Source of the DNA: Pseudoalteromonas sp. NC201
GTDB lineage: Bacteria > Pseudomonadota > Gammaproteobacteria > Enterobacterales > Alteromonadaceae
Assembly: GCF_002850255.1 (NCBI RefSeq)
Contig: NZ_CP022522.1
Coordinates: 3,099,125-3,163,124, forward strand
Length of the DNA stretch: 64,000 nucleotides
Direction: 5' to 3'
Both the position numbers and the translations under genes were made by a program. Of the stretch, positions 26,753-37,401 are shown one piece after another; position 1 is the first letter of the stretch, and each line of letters starts with the position of its first letter. The notes beneath the pieces were generated by a model, which was given only the letters and a program-made list of their open reading frames with translations, was not told the DNA's origin and searched no databases.

Positions 26753-27352
26753 CTAAAATACAACTTTTGGCCAAGCAGTTTGGCTGCTGTCGTAAAACAC
26801 CTCAACTTTTACTATACCCGCATAAGGAATATCTATCTTCGATTGGTATGCAGTAAGCTCAGGCGATAGGTCAAGAATAAGTGCTACAAGCGCTTTTATT
26901 ACTCCAGCATGCGCTACGACGGCGGTACACTCTTCACTTGGCGATTCCAAAATGCTGTGCCACCATGTGGCAACCCGATGATGAAAATCATACATAGACT
27001 CGCCCTCAGGAGGCGTGTGCAGCCAAGGGTTTTGCCAAAAGTCACCAATACTTGGAAATTGGGTTTCTCGCCAAAGCGTATCATAAGGTTGTCCATCCCA
27101 TAATCCAAAATCAAATTCGGCGAGATTTGGCTCCACCTCAACGGGGAGTTGATACTGCTTTGCAAAGGCTGTGGCTGTATTCAGGCAGCGCTTCCTTGGA
27201 GAGCTAATAATACCCTGCAGGCCACTTAGGCTCGTTAACGATTGCAGCAATTGCTGAGCACCAGTACTACTGAGTTCGGGATCTGTCACTCCAAGTAAAT
27301 GGCCTGATAGGGTCGTTTCACCATGACGAACAAAATATAGCTGCCGCTGCAT
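26753..27352 (-). CDS. cobC: Alpha-ribazole phosphatase-like histidine phosphatase
   Basis: 199 residues. The phosphohistidine motif is YFVRHGETTLSG at residue 5, with SSPRKRCLNTA near 50, EFDFGLWDGQPYD near 85 and VAHAGVIKAL near 145, a full branch-1 histidine phosphatase. Next to cob genes the likely task is removing the 5'-phosphate from alpha-ribazole phosphate or from cobalamin phosphate. It lies upstream of the riboswitch, so it would not be controlled by it unless read through from the nqrM side, where a terminator intervenes. Confidence 0.85.
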   Translation of the reverse strand: MQRQLYFVRHGETTLSGHLLGVTDPELSSTGAQQLLQSLTSLSGLQGIISSPRKRCLNTATAFAKQYQLPVEVEPNLAEFDFGLWDGQPYDTLWRETQFPSIGDFWQNPWLHTPPEGESMYDFHHRVATWWHSILESPSEECTAVVAHAGVIKALVALILDLSPELTAYQSKIDIPYAGIVKVEVFYDSSQTAWPKVVF

Positions 27353-27385
27353 TTTTACTTAACCTGAGGTTTGTTACCCAAAAAG

Positions 27386-27412
27386 CAAAAACGCAAGCTA
27401 AGCTTGCGTTTT
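27386..27412 (-). terminator. nqrM terminator
   Basis: Minus strand: AAAACGCAAGC pairs with GCTTGCGTTTT around TTA, followed by T. It separates nqrM from cobC. Confidence 0.88.
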
Positions 27413-27432
27413 CAATTAATACCATTCTACGG

Positions 27433-27645
27433 TTATAGGATCTGGTTTTCTTTCCACATCTCTTCTTTTGCTAACCGCTTTTTGCGTTTGTCGCATGGAT
27501 CGTCGCAATCACAAATTTTGTCAATGCCCATTGAGCCCAAACCACCACAGCTACTTGCCATGGATTTCTTTTGTACGATAACGCCTACAGCCATCGCAAC
27601 AGCGATAAGCATAAGTAAACCGAAAGTAAGGAGGAATAAAGACAT
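27433..27645 (-). CDS. nqrM: Na+-NQR maturation factor NqrM
   Basis: 70 residues: an N-terminal membrane helix (about 4-24) followed by a Cys-rich segment SSCGGLGSMGIDKICDCDDPC, the hallmark of the NqrM (DUF539) family. NqrM is required to assemble active Na+-NQR, probably by delivering iron for the Cys-ligated iron site between NqrD and NqrE. It lies 100 nt after apbE, in the same direction and just downstream of the nqr operon, matching the common arrangement. Confidence 0.93.
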   Translation of the reverse strand: MSLFLLTFGLLMLIAVAMAVGVIVQKKSMASSCGGLGSMGIDKICDCDDPCDKRKKRLAKEEMWKENQIL

Positions 27646-27745
27646 TATCTAGCCCCTTTTATTGCTACATTGAATTGAGTGACGACGCGCAAATTATACG
27701 CTTTCATGGCGTCACTCACAATTAAATTATGGGGTGTTGTACAGC

Positions 27746-28777
27746 TTAATTCAAGTACGGCTGAAATGCTTCACTCGCGTAACTCTTGATCCCTTCAGGA
27801 CTTTTATACATCAAATACACGGGGAGTTGATGCTCAGTGGCATACGCCTTTGCACGCTCAGTGCCCATCACAGTCAATGCTGTCGCTAGGCCATCAGCCG
27901 TCATCGCAGATGGATGTAGTACCGTTACAGACACCAGCTCATGTTTAACTGGGCGACCCGTTGTAGGGTCAATAAGGTGTGTAAAGGTTTCACCGTCCAT
28001 TTCATAAAAAATACGGTAGTCTCCTGAAGTTGCAATACCGTTTTTACCAGGCTCTATCACGCGGTGAATTTGGCGTTGACCAACAGGCGCATCGGGTTTC
28101 TCGATAGCAATACGCCACTCACCATCCGGCTTCTTGCCAGAAACGCGAAGCTCGCCACCGATTTCTACCATATAGTCATGAATATCATGACTCTCAATCA
28201 CCTCAGCGACCTTATCTATGCCATAGCCTTTAGCGGTTGCAGAAAATGATAATTCCAGCCCCGTAACTGTTTTCGCAAGACCACGGTCATTTAAAATAAG
28301 CTTATCAACACCGATACGAGTGCGCATATCGTCTAACTCGACCTGTGACGGACGCATTGTTGGTCTTTTGTCAGGACCAAATCCCCACAAATCGATAAGC
28401 GGTCCCATCGTAACATCAAGCGTTTTGGTCGACTTTCCAAGGCGGATAGATTCGGCAACTACCAAGCGAAAGTCTTCACTGATAGGCATAACGGTATTTG
28501 CGGCTAAACGGTTGAACTGGTTAATCTCAGAATCTGGGATATAGGTGGACATAGATTGATTAACAGCCTTTAATGCTTGCTCGACCTCATCGTGCAACTG
28601 CGCTTGTTCGAGCGGCTTTTCACCGGGGAATACCTTGATGTTGTAAGTCGTGCCCATGGTTTTACCAGACAGCACAATTTCCTTGGCTTCAGGTTTGGCG
28701 TCTTGGCACCCTGTTAAAAAAACGAATAAAAACGAAATAATAAAAAATCGAGATAAAAAAGCGTAACTTGCTTGCAT
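27746..28777 (-). CDS. apbE: FAD:protein FMN transferase
   Basis: 343 residues with a lipoprotein signal ending in FLTGC. Family signatures are TMGTTYNIKVF near residue 42, FSATAKGYGIDKVAE near 175, IATSGDYR near 245, THLIDPTTGRPV near 262 and MTADGLATALTVMG near 295. It moves FMN from FAD onto a Thr in target proteins, here almost certainly NqrB and NqrC encoded upstream. It is separated from nqrF by a terminator, so it probably has its own promoter or depends on read-through. Confidence 0.95.
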   Translation of the reverse strand: MQASYAFLSRFFIISFLFVFLTGCQDAKPEAKEIVLSGKTMGTTYNIKVFPGEKPLEQAQLHDEVEQALKAVNQSMSTYIPDSEINQFNRLAANTVMPISEDFRLVVAESIRLGKSTKTLDVTMGPLIDLWGFGPDKRPTMRPSQVELDDMRTRIGVDKLILNDRGLAKTVTGLELSFSATAKGYGIDKVAEVIESHDIHDYMVEIGGELRVSGKKPDGEWRIAIEKPDAPVGQRQIHRVIEPGKNGIATSGDYRIFYEMDGETFTHLIDPTTGRPVKHELVSVTVLHPSAMTADGLATALTVMGTERAKAYATEHQLPVYLMYKSPEGIKSYASEAFQPYLN

Positions 28778-28810
28778 CAGAATTCCCTGAGTTTAGTACC
28801 AACGGGTATA

Positions 28811-28848
28811 AAAAAGCCCTCGAGCAAAGTATTTTGCTGGAGGGCTTA
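28811..28848 (-). terminator. nqr operon terminator
   Basis: Minus strand: AAGCCCTCCAGCAAA pairs with TTTGCTCGAGGGCTT (one mismatch), followed by TTTT. It ends nqrABCDEF before apbE. Confidence 0.9.
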
Positions 28849-28885
28849 TATTCTAACTTAAGTTCATTGTTAGACCGAAACCTAA

Positions 28886-30112
28886 TTAACCACCGAAGTC
28901 ATCAAGTAGGATGTTTTCGTCTTCAACACCTAAGTCTTTAAGCATGTTAATAACTGCCGCGTTCATCATTGGAGGACCACACATGTAGAACTCACAATCT
29001 TCTGGCGCTTCATGGTCTTTAAGATAGTTTTCAAAAAGTACGTTATGAATGAAGCCAGTGTAACCTTCCCAGTTATCCTCTGGTTGAGGATCTGAAAGGG
29101 CAACATGCCATTGGAAGTTATCATTTTCTTCAGCTAGACCGTCAAAGTCTTCCACGTAGAACATTTCACGCTTAGAACGTGCACCGTACCAGAAAGACAT
29201 CTTACGCTTAGAGTTAAGACGCTTAAGCTGATCGAAGATGTGTGAGCGCATTGGCGCCATACCAGCACCACCACCAACAAATACCATTTCTGCATCTGTG
29301 TCTTTCGCGAAGAATTCACCGAATGGACCAGAAATAGTAACCTTATCACCTTCTTTAAGTGACCAGATGTACGATGACATCTTACCACAAGGTAATGTTA
29401 GGTTATTTGGCGGCGGAGTTGCGATACGTACGTTTAGCATGATGATGCCAAACTCTTCTGGGTAGTTAGCCATTGAGTACGCACGGATCGTTTCGTCGTC
29501 AACTTTAGACTCTAGCTTAAAGAAACCAAAACGTTCCCAGTCAGCACGATATTCTTCAGGAATATCATAGTCTGCATATTTAACATGGTGAGCTGGTGCT
29601 TCAATCTGAATGTAACCACCGGCACGGAAAGGTACAACTTCACCTTCAGGGATGCCTAGTTTTAGCTCCTTGATGAAAGTTGCTTTGTTATCGTTAGAGA
29701 TAACAGTACATTCCCACTTTTTAACACCGAAGATTGATTCTTCAACTTCGATTTCCATGTCGTTTTTAACATTAACCTGACACGCTAGACGACAGCCTTC
29801 ACGTGCTTCACCTTTAGAGATGTGGTCAAGTTCGGTTGGTAGAATATCACCACCACCCTCTTTAACATGTACGCGACACTGACCACATGAGCCACCGCCA
29901 CCACATGCAGACGATACGAAAATACCCGCGTTTGCAAGTGCACCTAGTAGCTTACCGCCAGCAGGAGTCTTGATCGCTTTTTCAGGATCGCCGTTAATAT
30001 CAATTGTAACGTCACCGCTTGCTACAAGCTTCGATTTCGCTGCAATGATGATAAGCACTAGCATCACAACGATAGCGATGAACATGCTTACGCCTAATAC
30101 AATAGTTTCCAT
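28886..30112 (-). CDS. nqrF: Na+-NQR subunit F (NADH dehydrogenase, 2Fe-2S and FAD)
   Basis: 408 residues. An N-terminal membrane helix anchors it; a ferredoxin domain has [10 protein letters not shown] and the fourth Cys in CRLACQV; then an FAD domain with RAYSMANYP and an NADH-binding domain with [14 protein letters not shown] and MCGPPMM. It takes electrons from NADH on the cytoplasmic side and passes them into the pump. It is the last gene of the operon. Confidence 0.98.
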   Translation of the reverse strand: METIVLGVSMFIAIVVMLVLIIIAAKSKLVASGDVTIDINGDPEKAIKTPAGGKLLGALANAGIFVSSACGGGGSCGQCRVHVKEGGGDILPTELDHISKGEAREGCRLACQVNVKNDMEIEVEESIFGVKKWECTVISNDNKATFIKELKLGIPEGEVVPFRAGGYIQIEAPAHHVKYADYDIPEEYRADWERFGFFKLESKVDDETIRAYSMANYPEEFGIIMLNVRIATPPPNNLTLPCGKMSSYIWSLKEGDKVTISGPFGEFFAKDTDAEMVFVGGGAGMAPMRSHIFDQLKRLNSKRKMSFWYGARSKREMFYVEDFDGLAEENDNFQWHVALSDPQPEDNWEGYTGFIHNVLFENYLKDHEAPEDCEFYMCGPPMMNAAVINMLKDLGVEDENILLDDFGG

Positions 30113-30132
30113 CGTATAGTTTCCTCGCTACC

Positions 30133-30741
30133 TTACAGTGAAATACCAGAGAATGACATGAAGCCAAAGCCCATTAGACCTACAGTAACAAAGGTAATAC
30201 CTAAGCCACGTAAACCATCAGGAACGTCTGCATACTTCATCTTCTCACGAATACCTGCTAACAATACGATAGCAAGTGCCCAGCCCACACCTGAACCTAG
30301 ACCATAAACTACAGATTCACCGAAGTTTAAGTTACGCTCAACCATGAATGATACCGCACCGAAAATCGCACAGTTAACTGTGATTAGCGGTAGGAAGATA
30401 CCTAGTGCGTTATATAGCGCAGGGAAGAACTTATCCAATGTCATTTCTAGAATTTGAACAAGCGCTGCGATTACACCGATAAACGTCAAGAAGCGTAGGA
30501 AGCTAAGATCCACTTCAGGGAAGCCTAACCATTCCAATGCGCCCGGCGCTAGCACTGCGTGATAAACCAAGTTGTTTACTGGTACAGAGATACCAAGAAC
30601 TACAACTACCGCAATACCTAGACCTAGCGACGTTGTTACTTTCTTAGATACCGCCAAGAAAGTACACATACCTAAGAAGAAAGACAAAGCTAAGTTTTCA
30701 ATGAAAACTGCTTTTATAAATAAATTGATATATTGTTCCAT
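30133..30741 (-). CDS. nqrE: Na+-NQR subunit E
   Basis: 202 residues with six membrane helices and the paired motifs [20 protein letters not shown] near the start and [12 protein letters not shown] near residue 115; the two conserved Cys help bind the intramembrane iron centre with NqrD. Homologous to RnfA. It is 20 nt upstream of nqrF. Confidence 0.98.
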   Translation of the reverse strand: MEQYINLFIKAVFIENLALSFFLGMCTFLAVSKKVTTSLGLGIAVVVVLGISVPVNNLVYHAVLAPGALEWLGFPEVDLSFLRFLTFIGVIAALVQILEMTLDKFFPALYNALGIFLPLITVNCAIFGAVSFMVERNLNFGESVVYGLGSGVGWALAIVLLAGIREKMKYADVPDGLRGLGITFVTVGLMGFGFMSFSGISL

Positions 30742-30751
30742 CTCTCTCCCC

Positions 30752-31384
30752 TTATGCCTTCGCTTCTACTTGCTCTTTCTTCCAAGTACGTAGTGCCCAA
30801 ATAAATGCACCTACGATGAAGAACGAACTGAATGGCATAACTAGTAGACCCATAGGCTGATACCAACCACCTTCAGAGATAAGTGGTAAGATTTCAACGC
30901 CAAACAATGTGCCCGCACCGAATAGCTCACGGATAAAGCCAACTGTTAAAAGCACAACAGAATAACCTAAACCGTTACCAATACCGTCAAGGAACGACAT
31001 TGTTGGTGGTGACTTCATTGCGTATGCTTCTGCACGACCCATTACAATACAGTTAGTAATGATAAGGCCGATGAACGTTGATAGTTCTTTTGCTGTTGAA
31101 TAAACAACGGCTTGAAGCACTTGGTCTACAACGATTACTAAAGATGCAATAATCGTCATTTGGACAATGATACGCACACTTGAAGGAATGTGATTACGGA
31201 TCATTGAGATAAATAAACTTGAAAACGCAGTAACCAATGTCAACGCAATTGACATGATAAGTGCATTTTTAAGGCTTGAAGTTACCGCTAGTGCAGAACA
31301 GATACCCAACACTTGCAGTGCAATCGGGTTGTTCGCAAAAACAGGACCAAACAAGACTTCCTTCATTTCTTTTGCATTAGCCAT
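30752..31384 (-). CDS. nqrD: Na+-NQR subunit D
   Basis: 210 residues with six helices; [17 protein letters not shown] near residue 20 and [19 protein letters not shown] near 105 hold the two Cys that pair with those of NqrE. Homologous to RnfE. Its start overlaps the nqrC stop by one base. Confidence 0.98.
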   Translation of the reverse strand: MANAKEMKEVLFGPVFANNPIALQVLGICSALAVTSSLKNALIMSIALTLVTAFSSLFISMIRNHIPSSVRIIVQMTIIASLVIVVDQVLQAVVYSTAKELSTFIGLIITNCIVMGRAEAYAMKSPPTMSFLDGIGNGLGYSVVLLTVGFIRELFGAGTLFGVEILPLISEGGWYQPMGLLVMPFSSFFIVGAFIWALRTWKKEQVEAKA

Positions 31385-32133
31385 TAGTTCAATGCTCCTT
31401 TACGTACTTTCGCAAGGAATGGACCAAACGCTTTGTCGCTTGTCCAGAAATCTACTGTATGATCAACACCATTAGAAGTAAGTGTCGCACCAGATAGACC
31501 ATCTACCTTGTGTTCGTTACCGCCAGCACTACCTTTAACAACGTCGATAGGAAGCTCTTTTCCTTCCCAAAGTGCAGTCCACTTAGGGTTTTGGATTTCG
31601 CCACCAAGACCAGGAGTTTCACTGTGCTTATAAAAGTTGATTGACTTAATCGTCTCACCATCAGCTTCTAGCGCAATGAAGCCATACATCACACCCCAAA
31701 GGCCATAACCTTGGATTGGTAGAATGATAGTGGACACTTTACCTTGGTCATCTTTTGCAAAATAAACTGGAGAGTTATTTGTGATACGTTGAATACCCGC
31801 TTTGTCTTCTTCTTTTGAAAGCTTGTAACTACGTTTGGCATCAAACTTAGTCGCTTCAAAATCAAAAGTTTCCGCTTTAACGTCTTCAACAAACTCACCC
31901 GTTTTAAGACTAACAACACGTGATTCGATATTTTGGTTAAAAACTTCAGATACGTTTTTAACTTTATCGTAGCCAGCAACGGCTAAAATGTTACGCTGAA
32001 TATCTTCGTTTTTGTTTGCTTGCTGCATAGGACGAAGCTGAACCGAAGCAAAAGATACTACGATTGCACACACTAAACATAAGCCAACAACTACGCCGAG
32101 CGTTTTGCCCATTGATTCATTATTAGTTGACAC
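31384..32133 (-). CDS. nqrC: Na+-NQR subunit C (covalent FMN)
   Basis: 249 residues: one N-terminal helix and a periplasmic FMN domain. The flavinylation motif SGATLTS is near the C-terminus, with Thr217 as the likely FMN site modified by ApbE. It overlaps nqrB by 11 nt. The motif [12 protein letters not shown] is typical of the family. Confidence 0.98.
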   Translation of the reverse strand: MSTNNESMGKTLGVVVGLCLVCAIVVSFASVQLRPMQQANKNEDIQRNILAVAGYDKVKNVSEVFNQNIESRVVSLKTGEFVEDVKAETFDFEATKFDAKRSYKLSKEEDKAGIQRITNNSPVYFAKDDQGKVSTIILPIQGYGLWGVMYGFIALEADGETIKSINFYKHSETPGLGGEIQNPKWTALWEGKELPIDVVKGSAGGNEHKVDGLSGATLTSNGVDHTVDFWTSDKAFGPFLAKVRKGALN

Positions 32134-33325
32134 GTGCCAATCTCCTCTTCACATTTGACTGCACTACGAAGTGGTCGAATAGTGGAGCAAAAAGGTTAGC
32201 GAATAAGATTGCTAACATCATGCCCTCTGGGTATGCCGGGTTAACAACACGGATAAGCACAACCATTACACCGATTAGCGCACCGTATAACCACTTACCT
32301 TTGTCTGTGAAAGACGCAGATACTGGGTCTGTTGCCATAAAGAACATACCAAATGCAAAACCACCAAGTACTAAGTGCCAGTGCCAAGGCATAGCAAACG
32401 CAGCGTTTGTTTCAGAGCCAATTGCATTTAGAACGAATGACATTACAACCATACCAATGAATGTACCTAGTACGATGCGCCATGAAGCGATACGAACATA
32501 AACAAGGAACAAACCACCAAGTAAGATTGCTAGTGTTGATGTTTCACCTACAGAGCCTTGGATAAAACCGTAAAACGCGTTAAACCAAAGGTCCATATTG
32601 CTGTAGTCTAGTGAACCTGCAGTCGCTTGACCTAAGTAAGTTGCACCAGAGAACGAATCAACAGCTGTCCACACTGTGTCACCAGAAATGTCAGCAGGGT
32701 ACGCAAAGAATAAGAACGCACGGCCTGCAAGTGCTGGGTTTAGGAAGTTACGACCTGTACCGCCGAAGATTTCCTTCGCGATTACAACACCGAACGTAAT
32801 ACCTAAAGCAGCTTGCCATAGCGGAATTGTTGCAGGCAGGATAAGCGCGAATAACACTGAGGTTACGAAGAAGCCTTCGTTTACTTCGTGCTTGCGAACT
32901 GACGCGAATAACACTTCCCAGAAGCCACCAACCGCAAACACAGTTGCATAAATAGGCAAGAAGAAACACGCACCATAGAACGTCTTGGCGCCCCACCCGG
33001 CATCAGCGGTTAATTCTCCGCCAAGCGCTTGGAAGATAGCTACCTGCCAAGTATTAGCAAGCTCAAAACCGTTACCTAGTGCAAGTGCAGCTTGGTGACC
33101 GATGTTGAACATACCAAAGAACATTGCAGGGAACGTCGCCATCCACACTAAAATCATAATACGTTTTAGGTCGATGTTATCACGAACGTGCGTTGCACCT
33201 TTGTTTACATAACCAGGAGTATAGAAGATAGTTGCTACGGCTTCGTAAAGCGCGTACCACTTCTCGTGTTTACCACCAGGTTCAAAGTGAGGTTCAATGT
33301 CTTCTAAAAATTTCTTTAAGGCCAT
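32123..33325 (-). CDS. nqrB: Na+-NQR subunit B (covalent FMN)
   Basis: 400 residues from the ATG at 33325 ([12 protein letters not shown]), preceded by AAGG; an in-frame start further upstream lies in nqrA. About ten membrane helices carry the ion path. The flavinylation site is Thr229 in SGATYLG, and [18 protein letters not shown] just before it is invariant in the family. Also binds riboflavin and quinone in characterised pumps. Confidence 0.98.
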   Translation of the reverse strand: MALKKFLEDIEPHFEPGGKHEKWYALYEAVATIFYTPGYVNKGATHVRDNIDLKRIMILVWMATFPAMFFGMFNIGHQAALALGNGFELANTWQVAIFQALGGELTADAGWGAKTFYGACFFLPIYATVFAVGGFWEVLFASVRKHEVNEGFFVTSVLFALILPATIPLWQAALGITFGVVIAKEIFGGTGRNFLNPALAGRAFLFFAYPADISGDTVWTAVDSFSGATYLGQATAGSLDYSNMDLWFNAFYGFIQGSVGETSTLAILLGGLFLVYVRIASWRIVLGTFIGMVVMSFVLNAIGSETNAAFAMPWHWHLVLGGFAFGMFFMATDPVSASFTDKGKWLYGALIGVMVVLIRVVNPAYPEGMMLAILFANLFAPLFDHFVVQSNVKRRLARVN

Positions 33326-33327
33326 TT

Positions 33328-34671
33328 TTAACCTTCCTTCTCGATAGTAGTCAGGCAATCGCGCAGGATTGAACCGTACTCATATTTGCCCGGACATACG
33401 TAAGTACATAGTGCTAAATCTTCTTCATCTAGCTCTAGTGCACCCAACGAAATCGCAGAATCTAGATCACGTGAAATAAGATCACGTAATAATAGCGTTG
33501 GCAAAATATCGAGTGGCATAACACGCTCATAGTTACCGATTGGTACCATCGCACGCTTAGAACCACCAGTAGACGTTGTCATCTTGAACAAACGGCTAGG
33601 TGTTAAGTGTGAAATGAATGTACGTGTTACTGAGAATTTGTCACTACCCGGAGCGATCCAGCCAAATAGCTCTTTCTCGCGACCTTCAAGTAAAACTGAT
33701 ACTTGAGTATGGTAACGACCAAGGTAAGCGTGAGGGCCAGTTGCTGTTTTACCAGCTAACACAGAGCCAGAAATGACTCGGTTATCACCGTCTTCAAGCT
33801 CGCCTGCAACTAAATCTGTTAGCGACGCACCGACATGAGTTTTTACTAAGCGAGGGTTCTTAACTCGAGGACCTGCTAGAGCAATAACTCTGTCTGAGTA
33901 GATTTCACCTGTCAGGAACAACTTACCAAACGCGATGACATCTTGATAACCAATGTGCCAAACTTGCTTGTTTGTACCTACAGAATCTAGGAAGTGAATG
34001 TGAGTACCCACGTTACCTGCTGGATGCACACCTGCAAACTCATGAACTTCTACTTGTGAGATAGAAGAACTAGGTACATTAGCACCCGCTTTCTTACACA
34101 CAAATACTTTGCCTTCAGTCAAACGAGATACAACCGCTAGACCCGCTTCAAACGCTTCCACGTTTTCTGCGATGATAACAGCAGGATCTGCTGCTAACGG
34201 ATTAGTATCTGTTGCTGTCACAAAGATTGAGCTAGGTGTTGCACTCGGCACAGCGACACGGCTGAATGGACGTGCACGAAGCGCTGGCCATTGACCAGAC
34301 TCGATTAGCACTTCCTTCACTTTTTCAGAGTCTAAGTTGCTTAAATCAGCAGCTGAAAACTTCTCGAAAGTGATTTGCTCGTCGCCTTGAACTTCGATCA
34401 CAACGGATTGAAGTACACGCTTAGCACCACGGTTAATTTCTTTAACTACACCAGAAGCTGGCGCAGTAAACTTGACGCCTGGGTTCTTTTTATCTTCAAA
34501 AAGAACTTGGCCTTTTTTGACTTGGTCATCCACACGAATATGCATGGTAGGACGCATACCGATGAATTCTTCACCTAGCACAGCTACTCGTTTGACAGCA
34601 GAACCATCATGAATAACTTGCTGAGGTGCGCCCTCTATTGGTAAGTCCAGACCTTTTTTTATGTTGATCAT
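33328..34671 (-). CDS. nqrA: Na+-NQR subunit A
   Basis: 447 residues from the ATG at 34671 ([11 protein letters not shown]), which matches the usual family N-terminus; an ATG four codons earlier (34683) overlaps the stop of a possible leader peptide and could be the one used. [14 protein letters not shown] near residue 35 and [15 protein letters not shown] near 70 are family signatures. It is the cytoplasmic quinone-side subunit and the first gene of the six-gene operon. Confidence 0.96.
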   Translation of the reverse strand: MINIKKGLDLPIEGAPQQVIHDGSAVKRVAVLGEEFIGMRPTMHIRVDDQVKKGQVLFEDKKNPGVKFTAPASGVVKEINRGAKRVLQSVVIEVQGDEQITFEKFSAADLSNLDSEKVKEVLIESGQWPALRARPFSRVAVPSATPSSIFVTATDTNPLAADPAVIIAENVEAFEAGLAVVSRLTEGKVFVCKKAGANVPSSSISQVEVHEFAGVHPAGNVGTHIHFLDSVGTNKQVWHIGYQDVIAFGKLFLTGEIYSDRVIALAGPRVKNPRLVKTHVGASLTDLVAGELEDGDNRVISGSVLAGKTATGPHAYLGRYHTQVSVLLEGREKELFGWIAPGSDKFSVTRTFISHLTPSRLFKMTTSTGGSKRAMVPIGNYERVMPLDILPTLLLRDLISRDLDSAISLGALELDEEDLALCTYVCPGKYEYGSILRDCLTTIEKEG

Positions 34672-34682
34672 ACGCACTTGCA

Positions 34683-34724
34683 TTACATTAACGGAAAGAA
34701 ACTGAAAATATCTTTAGTCACCAC
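34683..34724 (-). CDS. Possible 13-residue leader peptide before nqrA
   Basis: On the minus strand, GAGG is followed seven bases later by GTG-GTG and the frame reads [13 protein letters not shown], ending at a TAA that overlaps an in-frame ATG of nqrA (TAATG). The good ribosome site here contrasts with the lack of one directly before nqrA, so translation may be passed on by coupling. Very short and untested. Confidence 0.35.
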   Translation of the reverse strand: MVTKDIFSFFPLM

Positions 34725-35113
34725 AGCGCCACCTCGTTTGTACTAAGTATTAGGTATAAAGAGCAGAAAGTTATGAGTCCGGATAGGGTTCCCAAACAAG
34801 CCCCTTTAAAATACCTCTCAACGCGCACAAAAAAGCAGCGTCGTGATAAAAGTCCTCACATATTTCTCTGATTTTAACATTAATCGTACTGAGTATGCGA
34901 GTGGAATTATGAAATTAATACGACTTTAACGTGGATTTAGATTAGTTGAAAAATCCATCACTGGAAGGAGTATAGACCAAAGTTGCATAGATAAAATTTT
35001 TCTTACCCTAATCTGCAAAATAAGTAAAAATTCACGGTCAAACAAAAACGGGCAAAGTACCAATTAGCACTTTGCCCGCAAAATCAAAAACAGTGAGATC
35101 AAAAACCGTGAAA
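34725..35113. other. Upstream region of the nqr operon
   Basis: About 390 nt between the nqr leader and fabV. It holds the fabV terminator (35043-35079). The rest must carry the nqr promoter on the minus strand, but I cannot choose a -35/-10 pair with confidence. No other gene is apparent. Confidence 0.5.
35043..35079 (-). terminator. fabV terminator
   Basis: Minus strand: GCGGGCAAAGT pairs with ACTTTGCCCG, then TTTTTG. It lies 35 nt after the fabV stop. Confidence 0.9.
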
Positions 35114-36304
35114 TTAAACTAGGTGATTAATTTCTACCGTTGCATCCACATCAGCTTCGTAATCTACGCCGTCAACCCCGAAGCCGAATAGCTTCAAGAA
35201 TTCGTTGTGATAACCAACATAATCCGTCAATTCATCAATTGTATCTGTGTCAACAGTATCCCAAATAGTTTGCACACGAGCTTGAACGCCGTCTTCTAGT
35301 TCTTTATAGTTTTGGAACAAGTGACCGCCATCATCAAAGCGTGGTGATTGACCATATAGATTTTCAGTAAACAACCCATGGATTTGCTCAATTGTGCCCT
35401 CATAAGTTCCATCACCTTTCATCACTTTGAATAGCGCAGAGATATAAAGAGGCATAATTGGAATAGCAGAGCTCGCCTGTGTCACTACCGCATTCAAGGA
35501 CGATACATACGCTTCGCCTTTAATATCCGCTGTGGTTTCACGAATTGCCAGCGTCGCACGGTCCAAGTCTTCTTTTGCTTTACCAATCGTTGCATGACCG
35601 TATATTGGCCAAGTCAACTCTTTACCGATATAAGTGTATGCCGTTGTTTTGAAACCATCAGCCAGTACATCAGCTTGCTTAAGCGCATCAATCCAAAGTT
35701 CCCAGTCTTCACCACCCATCACTTTAACCGTATTGGCGATTTCGTCTTCGTTAGCAGCTTCAACTGTCATTTCATCAATAACGCGCTTTGAAGTATTTAG
35801 ATTTTTAGTCGTGATAGCTGAGCCAATTGGCTTAAGTGTTGAAGAATAAACTTCATCTGATTTAGGATCTTTACGACGAGGAGACGCAAGGCTATATACC
35901 ACTAAATCTACTTTACCCAATTCAGCTTTGATTGTGTCGATAGTTTTTTGCTTCAACTCATCAGAAAACGCATCACCATTGATATTTTTAGACCATAAAC
36001 CCGCTTCTTCTGCAGCTTGCTGGAATGCAGCCGTATTATACCAACCCGCTGACGCGGTTTTCTTCTCTGAGCCTTCTTTTTCAAAGAAGATACCTAGCGT
36101 TTTCGCACCGGCACCAAATGCAGCGGTGATACGCGACGCCAAGCCATAGCCTGTCGATGCACCAATTACTAATACATTCTTAGGACCATTTTCGATTTGG
36201 CCTTGTTGTTTTACGTATTCAATCTGTTCTTGAACGTGTGCAGCACAGCCTACTGGATGCGCATTAGTACAAATAAATCCACGAATTTTTGGTTTGATGA
36301 CCAT
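35114..36304 (-). CDS. fabV: Enoyl-[ACP] reductase FabV
   Basis: 396 residues, the FabV length. [20 protein letters not shown] starts the family consensus, [15 protein letters not shown] near residue 45 is the NADH-binding loop, [12 protein letters not shown] lies near 138, and the catalytic Tyr-x8-Lys is [10 protein letters not shown]. It performs the last reduction of fatty acid elongation and is intrinsically resistant to triclosan in characterised members. It is monocistronic between two terminators. Confidence 0.97.
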   Translation of the reverse strand: MVIKPKIRGFICTNAHPVGCAAHVQEQIEYVKQQGQIENGPKNVLVIGASTGYGLASRITAAFGAGAKTLGIFFEKEGSEKKTASAGWYNTAAFQQAAEEAGLWSKNINGDAFSDELKQKTIDTIKAELGKVDLVVYSLASPRRKDPKSDEVYSSTLKPIGSAITTKNLNTSKRVIDEMTVEAANEDEIANTVKVMGGEDWELWIDALKQADVLADGFKTTAYTYIGKELTWPIYGHATIGKAKEDLDRATLAIRETTADIKGEAYVSSLNAVVTQASSAIPIMPLYISALFKVMKGDGTYEGTIEQIHGLFTENLYGQSPRFDDGGHLFQNYKELEDGVQARVQTIWDTVDTDTIDELTDYVGYHNEFLKLFGFGVDGVDYEADVDATVEINHLV

Positions 36305-36332
36305 AAGAGATCCTATCCATTGATTTGATACA

Positions 36333-36363
36333 AAATAAAAGTGAGATTGGTCTCACTTTATTA
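36333..36363 (-). terminator. bolA terminator
   Basis: Minus strand: AATAAAGTGAGA pairs with TCTCACTTTTATT, followed by TT. It lies between bolA and fabV. Confidence 0.8.
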
Positions 36364-36409
36364 AAATTACTGCGTAGTGTACTGGCAGATATGTAAAACA
36401 CACATCTGA

Positions 36410-36724
36410 TCAGCTATCGAACTTAGAGCCACCCAAGCATTTTGGTGACTCTGGCGTCTGACCTTCTTTGTCCGAAAACTCTTCTGGTGTATAGGCATGA
36501 ATGGCCAAAGCGTGAATATGGTTTTGTAATTCATCTTTTAGCACTTCATTGATCTTTCGGTGACGTTGCAGCAGCCTCTGGCCGATAAATTGTTCGCTTA
36601 CAACAATGACTTTAAAATGAGACTCTTCGCCACGGCTGTGCATATGGCTTTCATTGATAACGTTCAGATGCTTGCACGCAACGGCTTCAGCTATTTTGTC
36701 ATAAATCTGTGATTGCATTGACAT
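36410..36724 (-). CDS. bolA: BolA family protein
   Basis: 104 residues. The BolA core has NVINESHMHSRGEESHFKV near residue 25 and GQRLLQRHRKINEVLKDEL near 48, including the invariant His of the BolA signature. BolA works with monothiol glutaredoxins in Fe-S trafficking and affects cell shape under stress. In E. coli bolA lies beside yajG and ampG; here the same genes are within 5 kb but separated by alkB, rlmG and a cyclophilin gene, and bolA is in the opposite orientation. Confidence 0.95.
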   Translation of the reverse strand: MSMQSQIYDKIAEAVACKHLNVINESHMHSRGEESHFKVIVVSEQFIGQRLLQRHRKINEVLKDELQNHIHALAIHAYTPEEFSDKEGQTPESPKCLGGSKFDS

Positions 36725-36769
36725 TATACTTTGTCTCCTTGAGCAATTCGTGACGCTACTATACGCCGT

Positions 36770-37363
36770 TCAGCGCGTATTTCCAACACTTCGAAAAGTG
36801 AGATTAATACGCCCCTGAGTCACCTTGGCCTGCTTTGGCAAAGCATGTTGATAATCGCGCTGACTATCACCTTGCATTACCAATAGGCTGCCAGTTTCCA
36901 ATAAAATGTCGGTTACAGAGTGGCTTACTTTGTGGCGTATTTTAAATTTGCGGGTCGCGCCAAGCGACAGTGAAGCGATTGTGGGCGTCAAACCAAGTTC
37001 GGGTTCATCATCACTGTGCCAGCCCATACTGTCTTGACCATCACGATAAAAATTAGCCAATACCGCATTAAAAGGAATATTAAATCTGCGTTCTAGCGTT
37101 TGTCTCATCCCAAGCAATACCGAAGGCCAAGGAGCATTTTCAAGTCGCTTTCCAGAATAACTGTAATGCACGTCAGGGTCGGCAATAAATCGTTCAAGTC
37201 GAGGCGTTTGATGGGTCTTACCAAATAAGGTGATGGTATTTTGCTGCCACGCAAGGGTATTCAGTAGTACATTATATAGCGCTAGACTTTTATCGAAGCT
37301 AATAGCCTGTGCTTGATAGCTAAAACCGCACGGCAAGTTCCGTGCTTTGTCTACTGCTCTCAT
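36770..37363 (-). CDS. alkB: AlkB-like 2-oxoglutarate/Fe(II) dioxygenase
   Basis: 197 residues. The iron triad is visible as WHSDDE (His and Asp) near residue 117 and YQHALPK near 172; RINLTFR at the C-terminus supplies the 2-oxoglutarate-binding Arg. PSVLLGMRQTLE and FNAVLANFYRDGQDSMGWHSD match the AlkB homologues that repair methylated bases. By length and motifs it resembles the ALKBH2/3-like bacterial group more than E. coli AlkB itself. Divergent from rlmG across 38 nt. Confidence 0.88.
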   Translation of the reverse strand: MRAVDKARNLPCGFSYQAQAISFDKSLALYNVLLNTLAWQQNTITLFGKTHQTPRLERFIADPDVHYSYSGKRLENAPWPSVLLGMRQTLERRFNIPFNAVLANFYRDGQDSMGWHSDDEPELGLTPTIASLSLGATRKFKIRHKVSHSVTDILLETGSLLVMQGDSQRDYQHALPKQAKVTQGRINLTFRSVGNTR

Positions 37364-37401
37364 GTTAAACTACCCGCTGCTTTTATTTATAGAACATTCA
37401 C

